DNA of 38,553 nucleotides, from IMG/VR virus record IMGVR_UViG_3300048592_000247, positions 1 to 38,553 of that record; one strand, given 5' to 3'. A model generated the notes under the pieces. That model had not been told where the DNA came from. It ran no database searches and saw only the letters and a list, made by a program, of their open reading frames with translations. Each line of letters starts with the position of its first letter. Within the stretch, counting starts at the first letter, position 1. The position numbers were made by a program, and so were the translations under genes. Origin of the DNA: a virus. Shown one piece after another: positions 13,597 to 23,045 of the stretch.

Positions 13597-16500
13597 TTAG
13601 TATCCCATTATTGTGATAGATAGCCCGTACTGCGTAGACGCTGCGAGCGTTCCGGCGTACTTAACTGTTATTGAATTGTTGCCCGATGCGGAGAGCCAAA
13701 AATTGCCGATAATCGGCTGCGTAGCGGCGTTGTACGCAACCCATGAAGCGGCGCAACCGTTTGCGAATGATTTTGGCAGGTTCATCGTGAAAACAGTATC
13801 GCTTGCCGACGGGCCGGTGCCGGTGGTAAAAAGTAACAAGGCGCAATTTTGCCCGCCCACAAGTATATCGGTAGTCGGCCCGGTGCCAGCGCCCGCAGCG
13901 TAACTCATTGTCGGTGCGCTGCTGTTATTTTGAAAGGCTTGGCCGGTAACAAGGCCGTTATCCTGTACATAGAAATTATCAGTACCAGACGAGTTTTCAA
14001 CCAACAGGCTTTTAGCCGTCGTTGTGCCGTCTCCCTTTATTTGCACCTTTGCGTCGGCTGGGTCAACGCCTATGCCGATCTTTTGGTCATCGCGGGCGTA
14101 GAAATACGGGTTATTGCTCCCGTCGTGAATCTTTAGGCCGAAATTCGAGGAAGTGGTGCCAATGCCGACAAGTTTTAAGCGGGCTGCCGTGTCATTGGTG
14201 GTATAAGAGGCGTTGGTAAGTAGTACGTTTGCCGTCGAGAACACCCCGCCTGCGCTTTCTATTCGTAGACGATTCCCGGTGCCTAATCCTTGTATCGTGA
14301 AATTCCCGGCGTAATTAAGGCTTAGTTGATTCTTATACACCGACATCGGCTGCATATTGCTCCCCGCGTCGGTTGACATATTAAACACAATAGCCTGCCC
14401 TTCGGCAAAAGACGGGCTGCCCCCATTGCTGTAAACATCCAACGAAATAGACCCGCGCTGCACGTATGGCCCGGTAGCCGTTCCTTGCATTTGCAAACCG
14501 GAAACATCCTGGTCTAATGTGCCATCCGATTCGATTAATATACCGTCGTTGCCGTCAGCCGTAACCATTGAAATGCGCTTGGTCGGGCTGGATTGGTTAA
14601 TCCCTAACCTGTTGTTTGTCGGGTCGTAATACAATGCCGCTTCGCCTGTAATGGCGCTTGTGCCGCTCCAATACGCTATGTGATTAGCCGTGCCGCTTCC
14701 CGTAACCGTACCGCTTCCTGTCCCTAACGATACCCATGCGCCATTGGCTCTGAGGTCTAAGGTATATAAGGTGACATTATAGATTGCAAGGCCGTCACGC
14801 GGGCTACTTATCGCATCGCGTTCGGTGGTTGCCATCGCTGGCAACCCTAATCCTTTGGCCGTGCTAACGATGTCTACTATTGCAGATGCGTGAGGCGCCG
14901 ATGTCGTGCCAAAGGCGGTTGCACCCTCCATGTTGTTTGTCGTGCTTGCCCCGGCAATATAAACCCCTTTTACGTTCGCGTGATTAACGGTAGAGTAAAA
15001 GACGTATAGCGTACCCAGTAGAGACGTTAAAGTGTAGTTCGCTTCAATCCCTATATAATTACCGGAAGCGGAGCCTGTCTGGTTTATGGTATGATCCATC
15101 CGCATGGCCGTCATCGCCCCCGTTCCGGTTGACGAGGTATGATTTCCGCTTGTCGCAAACAGGCGCTTTATGCCGGATGTGTGGCTATAATTTGACCCGC
15201 CGACCGTTACCCGCCCATTCGTGTTATTCGATGCGTTTAGTTGAATTGCCGCCGTAGAGTTTGCGCTACTGGTGATATTCAGCGTTTGGGCTGAATTGCC
15301 AATCTCAAATGCCGCTGCCGTTGTTATGCCGGTGCCGGAATATACAGCCGGGCTGCTCGCTCCGATCAACAACCGCCCCGCGCCGGAATTGGTCGCATCA
15401 AAGGACGCTATCTCGATAGTCGAAGCGGCGTTAACAACTTCAATCGCCAATTTGCTTGCCCGACTGACGTGTGTTGCCGTCAACCAGGCGTAAAATAAGC
15501 GGCCTAACGTTGTGCTATCTGTAGTGGTACTTTCGGCCTGAAAAAGAATTGCAGAACCTAACCCTGCCAAGGCCGCGCCGGTGCTGTTGGCGATTAGCGT
15601 TAATACGTTTTCAGGCGTCGATGTGTTGGCGGTGATGTCGGTAATCGTAACCGCCCCGCCCGTACTTGCCGCCCCGCTGATATTCACCCGCGAAACGCCG
15701 TTCGTCTCGAATTGTAGCGCGTTCGCGTCGTTCGTGCCGATGATTATAGTCGCGCCGGTGTTGTTGCCGCCATCGTTAATGTCGCCACTTGCGCCGCCGC
15801 CGCCGGTTGGCGCTTCGGCCTGCCAGCCAAGTGTTGTGTCCCATGTAAATACATGGCCGTCTACTGTGCCGCTGTACGCCTCCCATTCGCTTGCACTGTC
15901 GTTCCATATTAGCGCTTGTCCCGGCGCTGTGCCGTCTGGTATTACCGCGCCCGTTCCGCCTGTACCGCCTGCGGTGGTATAGATATTAAGCGGAGAAGGA
16001 ACAACCGGCGCGCCGATAGGAATATTAACTGTGGTGGTGCTTGAATCTACTGTTATAGATGTAGCGCCGTCGGCTACATCGCCGTTTACCACGAACGTAA
16101 AAACCTGCCCGCTTTGCGGATCAACGATGTAAATAATATCGTTATCTCGAATACTTCCCCCCTTTACGGGCGTTCCGACGGGTATGCTCGTAACGGTGCC
16201 GGGCGCTATTCCTGTGCTAACGGTGTTCCCGGTCAGGAAGGAAAGTGCGGTTTCTCCGTGAAATCCGGTGGCTGTCGTTGTGCCGGTTCCGCTGCCAGGG
16301 GCAACAACCAACCCCGGCGGGAATGTGCCGAAAATGCCCGCGTCTTCCGGGTTCCCTACCGGCGTTGTGGTATCCAGGTCGGCGTCATCTGCCACGCCGG
16401 TTAAGGCCATTTCGACCGTCCACTGATTTTCACGCGCCCGCCATTCGCCCCGGTTAATTAGCCAGGTGGTGTTATCCAGAAACGTGATACGGCTGTGGAT

Positions 16501-18285
16501 ATGCGTTGCATCTGCCAGAAGCGTCCCGGTGTATAGTTGAACCGGGAACGCTTGTAATTTTTGCAGTTGGTTGGCTAACAGGTCGCCAAATTCAAGATTT
16601 TGGTTTTCGTTCGCCCGCTCCCACGTGGCCGTCGTGGCATCCCAAAGGGTAAACGTTGCATCATCCGTAGTTTCCAGTCTGGCAACCGTCCAAGATTTTA
16701 CCGCCGCGCCAAACAGTGTTTCTATTTTCAGTATCTCGCTGTTGCCGGTGTTGGTATTGTTGGTGACGTACTTGCGCTCTACTTCGTAGTTAGATGCGTT
16801 ATCAAACCCCTGAATCGATAACTCAAGGTTTGAAAAACGCCAATCGTTGAGCGTGGCCGTTACACTGCTTCCGGCGTAATCGCGCCCGCCTAACCCGGTG
16901 GAAAAATCTACACTAAAGCCGGTTTGCCCGGATGGTATATACGGCGTGAATAGGGCAAATTCGTTCGGTATTACCCCGGTGTAATTGGTCGAATATATCC
17001 AAGGCGTTGATACCTCGTAATAAGTCGATGCGACTTGCCAGTTTGGCTGTTCCCGGTTAAGGGTAGGTATCCCAACCCCGCCCGGCGCTATAGATGTCGT
17101 CTCGCTGTCAATCCGGTAATTGCCCGGCGTCGTTTTGATGATCAAACCGAACACATAGCGCCAGGGCTTTGTGTAGGTCACGACCGACACATTAACGAAC
17201 AAGTTGCCCCGTACCCGGAAATAAGTATCTGAATCGAACGCCAACCCGGTAACGGCATACGGCGTATTTGCGCCGCTGTCTTTGTACCACTTCCATGATA
17301 AGTTTTCGAGGTAATTTTTGTATGTCTTGTGATCGTACTTTACTTCCACCCGCGCCAATGCCGGTAGGTAGTGGAATTGCCCGCCGCTCAGGCGGTTGTC
17401 TTCGCCAACCTGAATAACAGGCTTATCATACCCGGAACTTGCCGAATAGGTTAACAGGGTGCCGTCTGTCGCATAGCGCCGCTCGAAAAACAGCGCTTCC
17501 ATGCGTTCGCGTATTTGCTCAAAGCGCCATGCCCCATTCGATAGCATTAGCCGCGCCCCCCAATTTTCGCATATTTCCTGCAACACGGCATAAACGTCTA
17601 TGTACTCCCAATCTTCCCCGTCAGACGATTTTACCCGCTTTGCGAAGGCTTCGCCGGAAACGCGCGAATATTGCAAAGGGTCTTTTGCCGCTGTCGCTGT
17701 CGGCATATTGCCGTCTTGCCAGTTGACGACCGTCCGAATAAATACGTCTGTGCCGCCCCAATACGATGTTAGCCCGACTTCGGAAAGACAGTTAAGAACG
17801 TGGTCGAGCAGGGATAATTTGCCGTAAGGTGCCGGGCTTGGCACGGCTGCCGCGTCTTTGTAGTCGCTTGCTTTTAGCCGGGCAAGGCCGTCGGTGGCCT
17901 TAATGGTGAACTTGTAAACCGATCCGGTATCGTCGAAACTGCCCAATTCGCGTATAACATACCCCGCCCAATATAGCGAAGTGGTCGGCCCTGCCGTGAT
18001 CTTGTACACTGCCAGCGTGAACCGTGATTCTACGCTTTCGATTAAGTCGGTTGCGAAGGTTTCAATATCGGCTACATTCTCCGGCGTTACGATAATCGAG
18101 GCCGCGCAAGTTGAACCCATTATGCCGGGGTTAACGCTGTCTGTTTTTCCGTCATAGGTCAGGGTAAACCCGTCGCTTGCAACGTCAACGGTTAAGGCCG
18201 TGCCGACAAAATCAGCGTCGTCAATATCAACCCGGTATGTTTCACCGTAAAAGGTCGGAAATTGGTATGTTATGCGTGTAGCCAT
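13597..18285 (-). CDS. Large tail-tip protein fused to a fibre region
   Basis: The product has 1562 residues. The first 650 residues are a structured tail-tip part with TLAVYKITAGPTTSLYWAGY, LSLLDHVLNCLSEVGLTSYW and VLQEICENWGARLMLSNGAW, matching the layout of hub/tip proteins that follow the tape measure in siphoviruses. The remaining 900 residues are Gly/Ser/Thr-rich fibre with elements such as HIAYWSGTSAITGEAALYYD and LGIGVDPADAKVQIKG, and a compact final beta domain (TILVGGQNCALLLFTTGTG). The fusion of tip and fibre is unusual in length. The gene starts one base into the tape-measure stop region. Confidence 0.75.
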   Translation of the reverse strand: MATRITYQFPTFYGETYRVDIDDADFVGTALTVDVASDGFTLTYDGKTDSVNPGIMGSTCAASIIVTPENVADIETFATDLIESVESRFTLAVYKITAGPTTSLYWAGYVIRELGSFDDTGSVYKFTIKATDGLARLKASDYKDAAAVPSPAPYGKLSLLDHVLNCLSEVGLTSYWGGTDVFIRTVVNWQDGNMPTATAAKDPLQYSRVSGEAFAKRVKSSDGEDWEYIDVYAVLQEICENWGARLMLSNGAWRFEQIRERMEALFFERRYATDGTLLTYSASSGYDKPVIQVGEDNRLSGGQFHYLPALARVEVKYDHKTYKNYLENLSWKWYKDSGANTPYAVTGLAFDSDTYFRVRGNLFVNVSVVTYTKPWRYVFGLIIKTTPGNYRIDSETTSIAPGGVGIPTLNREQPNWQVASTYYEVSTPWIYSTNYTGVIPNEFALFTPYIPSGQTGFSVDFSTGLGGRDYAGSSVTATLNDWRFSNLELSIQGFDNASNYEVERKYVTNNTNTGNSEILKIETLFGAAVKSWTVARLETTDDATFTLWDATTATWERANENQNLEFGDLLANQLQKLQAFPVQLYTGTLLADATHIHSRITFLDNTTWLINRGEWRARENQWTVEMALTGVADDADLDTTTPVGNPEDAGIFGTFPPGLVVAPGSGTGTTTATGFHGETALSFLTGNTVSTGIAPGTVTSIPVGTPVKGGSIRDNDIIYIVDPQSGQVFTFVVNGDVADGATSITVDSSTTTVNIPIGAPVVPSPLNIYTTAGGTGGTGAVIPDGTAPGQALIWNDSASEWEAYSGTVDGHVFTWDTTLGWQAEAPTGGGGASGDINDGGNNTGATIIIGTNDANALQFETNGVSRVNISGAASTGGAVTITDITANTSTPENVLTLIANSTGAALAGLGSAILFQAESTTTDSTTLGRLFYAWLTATHVSRASKLAIEVVNAASTIEIASFDATNSGAGRLLIGASSPAVYSGTGITTAAAFEIGNSAQTLNITSSANSTAAIQLNASNNTNGRVTVGGSNYSHTSGIKRLFATSGNHTSSTGTGAMTAMRMDHTINQTGSASGNYIGIEANYTLTSLLGTLYVFYSTVNHANVKGVYIAGASTTNNMEGATAFGTTSAPHASAIVDIVSTAKGLGLPAMATTERDAISSPRDGLAIYNVTLYTLDLRANGAWVSLGTGSGTVTGSGTANHIAYWSGTSAITGEAALYYDPTNNRLGINQSSPTKRISMVTADGNDGILIESDGTLDQDVSGLQMQGTATGPYVQRGSISLDVYSNGGSPSFAEGQAIVFNMSTDAGSNMQPMSVYKNQLSLNYAGNFTIQGLGTGNRLRIESAGGVFSTANVLLTNASYTTNDTAARLKLVGIGTTSSNFGLKIHDGSNNPYFYARDDQKIGIGVDPADAKVQIKGDGTTTAKSLLVENSSGTDNFYVQDNGLVTGQAFQNNSSAPTMSYAAGAGTGPTTDILVGGQNCALLLFTTGTGPSASDTVFTMNLPKSFANGCAASWVAYNAATQPIIGNFWLSASGNNSITVKYAGTLAASTQYGLSITIMGY

Positions 18286-21005
18286 TACCGGACGCGCCCG
18301 CGCCTCCTTTCGCCCATTACGTTAGCAATGTGGATACCTTCGGCGCTCAGCGAACCGAACACTTCAATTCTGCCGCCTGCGCCGCTTTCTTCGCGGAATA
18401 CCGAACGCATCAACCGTTCCGGTGTAACGATTTCCGGGTTATTCTTTGCGCCGGGATATTCCCCCATAAGGCCGAATGTAGGCGAAGTGATAACGCCGCC
18501 TTTGGCGAACGGCTGCGCTTTGATTGTCGCTATTTGAACCGCGCCCGCTGCCGCCGTTAAAGCGCCTAATATTGCCCCAACCGGCCAACCAGCGGAAAGC
18601 GCCTTTGTAACGCCGACGGCAGTGTTTACAATAGCCTGACCAATAGCCAGTTTTTTGGCAAGTCGGCCCGCCTTTTTATCAATCTCGTTTTTCTTTGCCG
18701 CTAATTCCGCTTGTAATTGCGCTGTGGCGTCCGCGTTTCCTTTGGCGGCTTCGAGTTTAGCCGCGTATTGCGCATCTAAATCCGCCTTTTCGTTAGTGGC
18801 GTTTTGTTGTTGTAGGGCAACAATGTTGTTGCCAAGCGTTACCGCGCCTTCGTAGACTTTTTTTAGCCAGCCCTCCTCCCATTTCGTGCTTAAGTTCTTG
18901 GCAATTTCCGAAACCGCGTCCCCCATCCCTTTCCCTTCGGCCTTCATATTCGCAACCATCTGCTTCCATGCCTCCCCAATTGACATAGTTCTATCGTTCA
19001 TGCCCTGAACCGCGTCTGCCCATGTGCCGCCCATGTCAAGCAACTTTTGCTGTAAAGGCGTCAGCGAACTTATCACGCCCGGGATAGCCGCCGTTAAGGC
19101 GTTCATTGCGGATAATCCCTCACTTAACATTCCCAAACTTGCGCCGCCTGCTACGTCCGCCGGGTTGCTTGCCTGCGGGCCAACGCCTAACGGGTTTGCC
19201 TGCGGTAACGCCTGAATGATCGGCGCTGCCAGCGTAACCGGCTTGCTCCATTCGTCACGAAGTTTTTTGTAAGCGTCACGGGCGGCTTCGGTTTCGTCTT
19301 TTGTTTTCTTTATGCTTTCCGCATTTCTTTCAACAGCGGATGAATTTGTTTTTGTTGCCGATGTGAGCGCCGCTACTTCGGTAGATGCCGCTTTTAAAGA
19401 TTTTGGATCAACGATATTAATAACACTCGAACCCTGATTATTTGCGGCAAACACTTGGTCAAATGTTTGGCCTACTTTTTCAAGTTCTTCGCGTAACGAC
19501 TTTAATTTTTGCTCCTCATTTTGAATGATAAATGACAGATCCTGAAACGAAAACCCGCCTTCCTGTTGATCGGCACGGAGTTTGAAAATCTTTAATTCCT
19601 TCTCAACTATTTGGGCGCTTAGTTCGGCCTGTGCATTGGCTTTTGCCCGCGCCGCCGCGCCTTTTATTATTTCATTGGTTAACTCCCTTTGGATGACGGC
19701 TAATTGCCCGGCTGTTTGCAGTTCCAGGTTTATTCCTTCCAAATATTCCGGGTATTGCGAAACAAGTTTGCCTATGGCCGTTCCCCGCGCTTCCTGCGAT
19801 GAGGTAACGTCGGATAAAACAGAAATAGAACTATTCAGTACACTTAATTCCTTCGCGCTTTCCTGTGCGACATACTTTTGCGCGTCGCCAAACGATTTGC
19901 CCGCATTGGCGGCGGTATCCATGCTATCGGAAAGGTAGTTAATGCCGATATACAACGCTGTAACGGCTGTCAGAACCGCGCCGATAACGGTTGCACGCAT
20001 CGCTAATGTCAGCCCGTTAAATGCCGCCGTAGCGGTTAGCGCCCCGCTGGCAACAGCGGCGACCGCTGCACCAATCCCTCGAATGATGGTTATAAATATG
20101 CCGCCCGTTGACATTGCCACGCCGATGATCTTAACCAACGGGCCTAAAATTCCAACAAACAAAGTTGCCTGAATGATAGCCCCTTTGGTGGCATCGCTAA
20201 GGCCGGAAAACCAAGACACAACGCCCTGTAATGCATTCGTAAAGGTGTCTAATTTCCCCTTTACATCGAATGTTTTTACAATTGTTTCCCCCAATGTTGC
20301 CAGGGAGTTTCGCGCCTCCGAAGCGGCGTTAACCAGCGCGTTTTTAATGCCGCCCTCAACCGTTTTCAGGCTGCCAGCTGCTTCGGTAATCTTTTGGACA
20401 AATTCGCTTGCCGATACGCCACTTGCTCGGATAGCCTCAACGGAACGGGTGCCAAACGCTTTTTGCATTAATTCGGCAATAACAGGCATACGCTCCGAAA
20501 TGATCGAAACATCTTCCTGTAAAACCCGGCCCTTGCTGATCATCTGCGCAAACTGCCGGGTAACGCCGTCTAAATCTTCGGCGGTGCCGCCCGTTAGGGC
20601 AATGGCGTTTGCCATGCGCTCCAGGATCAACCGCGCATCTTCGGCGGCTAATCCAACGCCCTGTAACCGGATAGAACCTTTTATAGCCTGCTCAAAGTCC
20701 AACCCCGGCGCTTTGGCGGCTTGTCGCAATAGTTCAACCTCCTTTGTGGCGTCGGCTGCGCTTTTCCCCGCGTTTTCAAACGTGGATACCATCGCCAATT
20801 TCAGCGATTCGATTTCCCCGGCTTGTTTTATGGCTGCTGCGCCCAATGCGGCTAACGGCAACGAAATAGAAAGCGCAAGGTCGTTACCAAGTTGCGAAAA
20901 TTTCCGGCCCGACCTTTCCAGGTTGCGCTCAACCTTTTTCAGGTTGCTGTCGAAATCCTTATAAAGAAGTCCGAGCCGTACGTTAAGATCGCTAATTGTT
21001 GCCAT
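18285..21005 (-). CDS. Tape measure protein
   Basis: The product has 906 residues. It sets tail length and probably helps DNA passage. The N-terminus (LNVRLGLLYKDFDSNLKKVE) leads into a tape-measure domain with QAGEIESLKLAMVSTFENAG and GGTAEDLDGVTRQFAQMISK. Hydrophobic stretches at about 255-350 could cross the host membrane. The C-terminal half holds long coiled coils (LDAQYAAKLEAAKGNADATA) and a Gly-rich end. At about 1.5 angstrom per residue the length would correspond to a tail of roughly 130 nm. The start overlaps the G-T chaperone frame by 14 nt. Confidence 0.92.
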   Translation of the reverse strand: MATISDLNVRLGLLYKDFDSNLKKVERNLERSGRKFSQLGNDLALSISLPLAALGAAAIKQAGEIESLKLAMVSTFENAGKSAADATKEVELLRQAAKAPGLDFEQAIKGSIRLQGVGLAAEDARLILERMANAIALTGGTAEDLDGVTRQFAQMISKGRVLQEDVSIISERMPVIAELMQKAFGTRSVEAIRASGVSASEFVQKITEAAGSLKTVEGGIKNALVNAASEARNSLATLGETIVKTFDVKGKLDTFTNALQGVVSWFSGLSDATKGAIIQATLFVGILGPLVKIIGVAMSTGGIFITIIRGIGAAVAAVASGALTATAAFNGLTLAMRATVIGAVLTAVTALYIGINYLSDSMDTAANAGKSFGDAQKYVAQESAKELSVLNSSISVLSDVTSSQEARGTAIGKLVSQYPEYLEGINLELQTAGQLAVIQRELTNEIIKGAAARAKANAQAELSAQIVEKELKIFKLRADQQEGGFSFQDLSFIIQNEEQKLKSLREELEKVGQTFDQVFAANNQGSSVINIVDPKSLKAASTEVAALTSATKTNSSAVERNAESIKKTKDETEAARDAYKKLRDEWSKPVTLAAPIIQALPQANPLGVGPQASNPADVAGGASLGMLSEGLSAMNALTAAIPGVISSLTPLQQKLLDMGGTWADAVQGMNDRTMSIGEAWKQMVANMKAEGKGMGDAVSEIAKNLSTKWEEGWLKKVYEGAVTLGNNIVALQQQNATNEKADLDAQYAAKLEAAKGNADATAQLQAELAAKKNEIDKKAGRLAKKLAIGQAIVNTAVGVTKALSAGWPVGAILGALTAAAGAVQIATIKAQPFAKGGVITSPTFGLMGEYPGAKNNPEIVTPERLMRSVFREESGAGGRIEVFGSLSAEGIHIANVMGERRRGRVR

Positions 21006-21282
21006 TGTTGCGGTTTCTCATTTGTTCAAGTTCTACGTTTGCGTGCGCCTCGAAATTCGCCAATATCGCCGGGTCAATCGGGTGCCATTCGACTACCTTA
21101 ACCCGGTGCCAGGGCGAAGGCCAAAACCGCTCTAATGTCACGTTCTTTTTCAGGTGGGGGGAGCAAACAAGGAAAGAACTAACCCGCGTGCGCTCAAATT
21201 CGTATTTTAAGCGGTTATCGTATGCCGTCACTTTGGCGTCGAAAAATCGGGGTGTTGAGGCCCAAAATTCCGCTTCCGTCAT
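20992..21282 (-). CDS. Tail assembly chaperone T-part, made as a -1 frameshift fusion
   Basis: The in-frame ATG at 21282 gives 96 residues, but the frame is open upstream to the A9 run at 21351-21343. There it encodes DNGPSRIDWQSLIETAAAIG before MTEAEFWASTPRFFDA. The extended part and the EFWxxTPR motif look like the second domain of phage tail assembly chaperones, so the natural product is most likely a G-T fusion of about 248 residues (132 from the upstream gene plus 116). Independent initiation at 21282 cannot be excluded. G-T fusions recruit tail tube to the tape measure. It overlaps the tape-measure start by 14 nt. Confidence 0.8.
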   Translation of the reverse strand: MTEAEFWASTPRFFDAKVTAYDNRLKYEFERTRVSSFLVCSPHLKKNVTLERFWPSPWHRVKVVEWHPIDPAILANFEAHANVELEQMRNRNNGNN

Positions 21283-21284
21283 TC

Positions 21285-21737
21285 CTATGGCCGCAGCCGT
21301 TTCGATAAGGCTTTGCCAGTCGATCCGGGACGGGCCGTTGTCTTTTTTTTTGCGGCGGCGGGATGGTTGCCATCTTCGCTTTTCGGCTTCGGCAGGCTTT
21401 CAAAGATCGCCGTGATACATTGCTGCAAAACGCTCATATCGGTGAAAATCCACTCCGCAACGTCGTCAACCTCAAAGTCGATAGTCAACCCCTCTTTGCG
21501 GTAGCCGTATTTGAGGCCGAAGAAAACAAGGTCGGTGATGGGTTTTACTTGCAACGCCGAAGCGGCGCGCAACATATCCCCCGCATCTGCCCCAGCCCTG
21601 CTTTCTTCAACCTGCCCGGCGATACTGAAAAGCAATTGATTGTAATTGCCGCCCGTCGCCATTTCGTAGGAATAGGCGACTTCGTAGCCGAAAACGGCTG
21701 GCCGCTCTATCCCTCCAATTTTTATCCAATTTACCAT
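21285..21737 (-). CDS. Tail assembly chaperone G
   Basis: The product has 150 residues. It is the unshifted product of the chaperone pair: MVNWIKIGGIERPAVFGYEV, a helical middle (LVFFGLKYGYRKEGLTIDFE) and a basic Ala/Lys-rich tail after the slippery run (AAAKKKTTARPG). Position after the tail-tube gene and before the tape measure is typical. A fraction of ribosomes should shift -1 at the A9 run and continue into the T frame. Confidence 0.8.
   Translation of the reverse strand: MVNWIKIGGIERPAVFGYEVAYSYEMATGGNYNQLLFSIAGQVEESRAGADAGDMLRAASALQVKPITDLVFFGLKYGYRKEGLTIDFEVDDVAEWIFTDMSVLQQCITAIFESLPKPKSEDGNHPAAAKKKTTARPGSTGKALSKRLRP
21343..21374 (-). promoter_or_regulatory. Programmed -1 frameshift site
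   Basis: The minus-strand zero-frame codons are GCA AAA AAA AAG, containing A-AAA-AAG, the slippery heptamer used in E. coli dnaX. A perfect inverted repeat (GATGG-CAA-CCATC, 21374-21362) lies 10 nt upstream. The -1 frame has no stop from here to 20992. Confidence 0.8.
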
Positions 21738-21760
21738 TTTGTCGTTGTTTCAAATAACGA

Positions 21761-22186
21761 TTAAGAGAAGGTGCCTTGCGTGATAGCGCCCGAAACTTCG
21801 ATTTCGTAGGACATGGTTACGCCCTCGTTCTGGCCGCTGGACGTAATGCCCGCGCTCGTAAAATAGCCGTCGCCGGACAACTTGGTGTCGCCCGATACGC
21901 CGGTGCCAAAAATCCAGTTTACCCGCGTTTGAGCAATGACCTGCGTCAAAATTTCGTCGTGTCCGTTTGCAGCGTCATACGCGACGAACAATTCGCCGGA
22001 AATAGAGGCCGAAGTCATGCCCGGCAAAACCTCTTTCCATTGCCCGCTGTCTTTGCAGGTAACGTCGAACATCTCGTTATTAATGGTCAGTTCGGCGTTA
22101 GTTTGGCAGGTGATCGTAACAGGCGTAGCGCCGTCATTTGCTACCTGCAATTTGAGTAGTTTACTGTTTACTGTTCCCGGTGTCAT
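21761..22186 (-). CDS. Major tail tube protein
   Basis: The product has 141 residues and polymerises into the flexible tail tube. The profile is typical of TP901-1-like tube proteins: a beta-rich N-terminus (LQVANDGATPVTITCQTNAE), MFDVTCKDSGQWKEVLPGM, SASISGELFVAYD and YFTSAGITSSGQNEGVTMSY. It lies between the head-tail joining genes and the chaperones as expected. It is 22 nt upstream of the chaperone gene, and its leader is A-rich. Confidence 0.88.
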   Translation of the reverse strand: MTPGTVNSKLLKLQVANDGATPVTITCQTNAELTINNEMFDVTCKDSGQWKEVLPGMTSASISGELFVAYDAANGHDEILTQVIAQTRVNWIFGTGVSGDTKLSGDGYFTSAGITSSGQNEGVTMSYEIEVSGAITQGTFS

Positions 22187-22192
22187 CGCCTG

Positions 22193-22453
22193 TTATTTTA
22201 TAGTGTTTGTGTTTGTTTGTTCGTCTATTTTGGCTCTTATCGCCGCTTGGTTCGCGGCAATTTTGCCGGGGCTTAATGGGGTGCAACCGTTGTACAAATC
22301 CAGATTGCCTTTTTTCAGGGCTGCCCCTTCCGGTAGGTATGTGGCTTTGCCTGCGCTTACCAGTTGCGCGGCGGTTTCATCGGATAATTCAACTCCCCAA
22401 CCGGCCTTTTGCAGACCGCCGTTTATGTCGCATAGTAGTTTGACTTTTCTCAT
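22193..22453 (-). CDS. Small head-tail region protein
   Basis: The product has 86 residues. MRKVKLLCDINGGLQKAGWG and VELSDETAAQLVSAGKATYL suggest a small domain seen in phage head genes, where a strand precedes 'DETAAxLVxxGKAxYLPEG'. The exact role is unknown. It overlaps the preceding gene by 4 nt and lies just before the tail tube gene. Confidence 0.65.
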   Translation of the reverse strand: MRKVKLLCDINGGLQKAGWGVELSDETAAQLVSAGKATYLPEGAALKKGNLDLYNGCTPLSPGKIAANQAAIRAKIDEQTNTNTIK

Positions 22454-22671
22454 CTTCGCTTTTTGCCTTTTAAAACCAATACGCTTCGGGTGTTAAGCGG
22501 CGGCCTTTTTGCCTTCCAATTAATCACGCCGACGGCGGCCAAATATTCCAGGTCACGGTCATAGACTTTCGCATAAAATCCCGGCCTTACGTCGTATCCG
22601 AACGTTGCCCCATCTTTCAGGAATTGCACCATTTCTTGTTTCGGTGCCGGTTCTATTTCTTGCTCTATCAT
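22450..22671 (-). CDS. Small head-tail region protein
   Basis: The product has 73 residues: acidic N-terminus, FLKDGATFGYDVRPGFYAKV, LEYLAAVGVINWKAK and a basic end. It resembles its downstream neighbour in general layout (strand, then a helix with LxxxGxxxW or LxxxGxAxY). It overlaps both neighbours by 4 nt. A structural accessory role is inferred. Confidence 0.6.
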   Translation of the reverse strand: MIEQEIEPAPKQEMVQFLKDGATFGYDVRPGFYAKVYDRDLEYLAAVGVINWKAKRPPLNTRSVLVLKGKKRR

Positions 22672-23045
22672 CGCGTATAGCCTACTGAGTACGTTTGCAT
22701 TATGCGGAATAACTCCGGCTTTGCCGAAAACATATCGGCTTGCCCCTCAAATTCAATGTGGCCGAGGCTCCCCGAACTGGTGTAATCTATGGCCGTCCTT
22801 AGTGCCGCTGCGGCTGCCGCCGTTGTGGCGTAAGTGGTGCCGTAGATGTCTATTTGTACGCTCACCCGGTCAAGGGTAGAGGCGTTTGTTTTGCTGTTAT
22901 GTGGGCGAACTGATCCCGTGTTTATCGCCGCTGCCGGATAGGCTGTTTCCTGCTCCAACACCGACGGGTATATGCGCCCGGCAAAAATTGCGTGTGCCGC
23001 TACATTTGCAGCGATTAGCGTCTTTATCGGGCCTGATACGTTCAT
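22668..23045 (-). CDS. Tail completion protein, DUF3168-like
   Basis: The product has 125 residues. IFAGRIYPSVLEQETAYPAA, SVQIDIYGTTYATTAAAAAA and the ending YSVGYTR fit the gp17/DUF3168 family, which sits between head and tail in siphoviruses. Gene order (HK97 gp10-like upstream, tube downstream) supports this. It overlaps both neighbours by 4 nt. Confidence 0.82.
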   Translation of the reverse strand: MNVSGPIKTLIAANVAAHAIFAGRIYPSVLEQETAYPAAAINTGSVRPHNSKTNASTLDRVSVQIDIYGTTYATTAAAAAALRTAIDYTSSGSLGHIEFEGQADMFSAKPELFRIMQTYSVGYTR

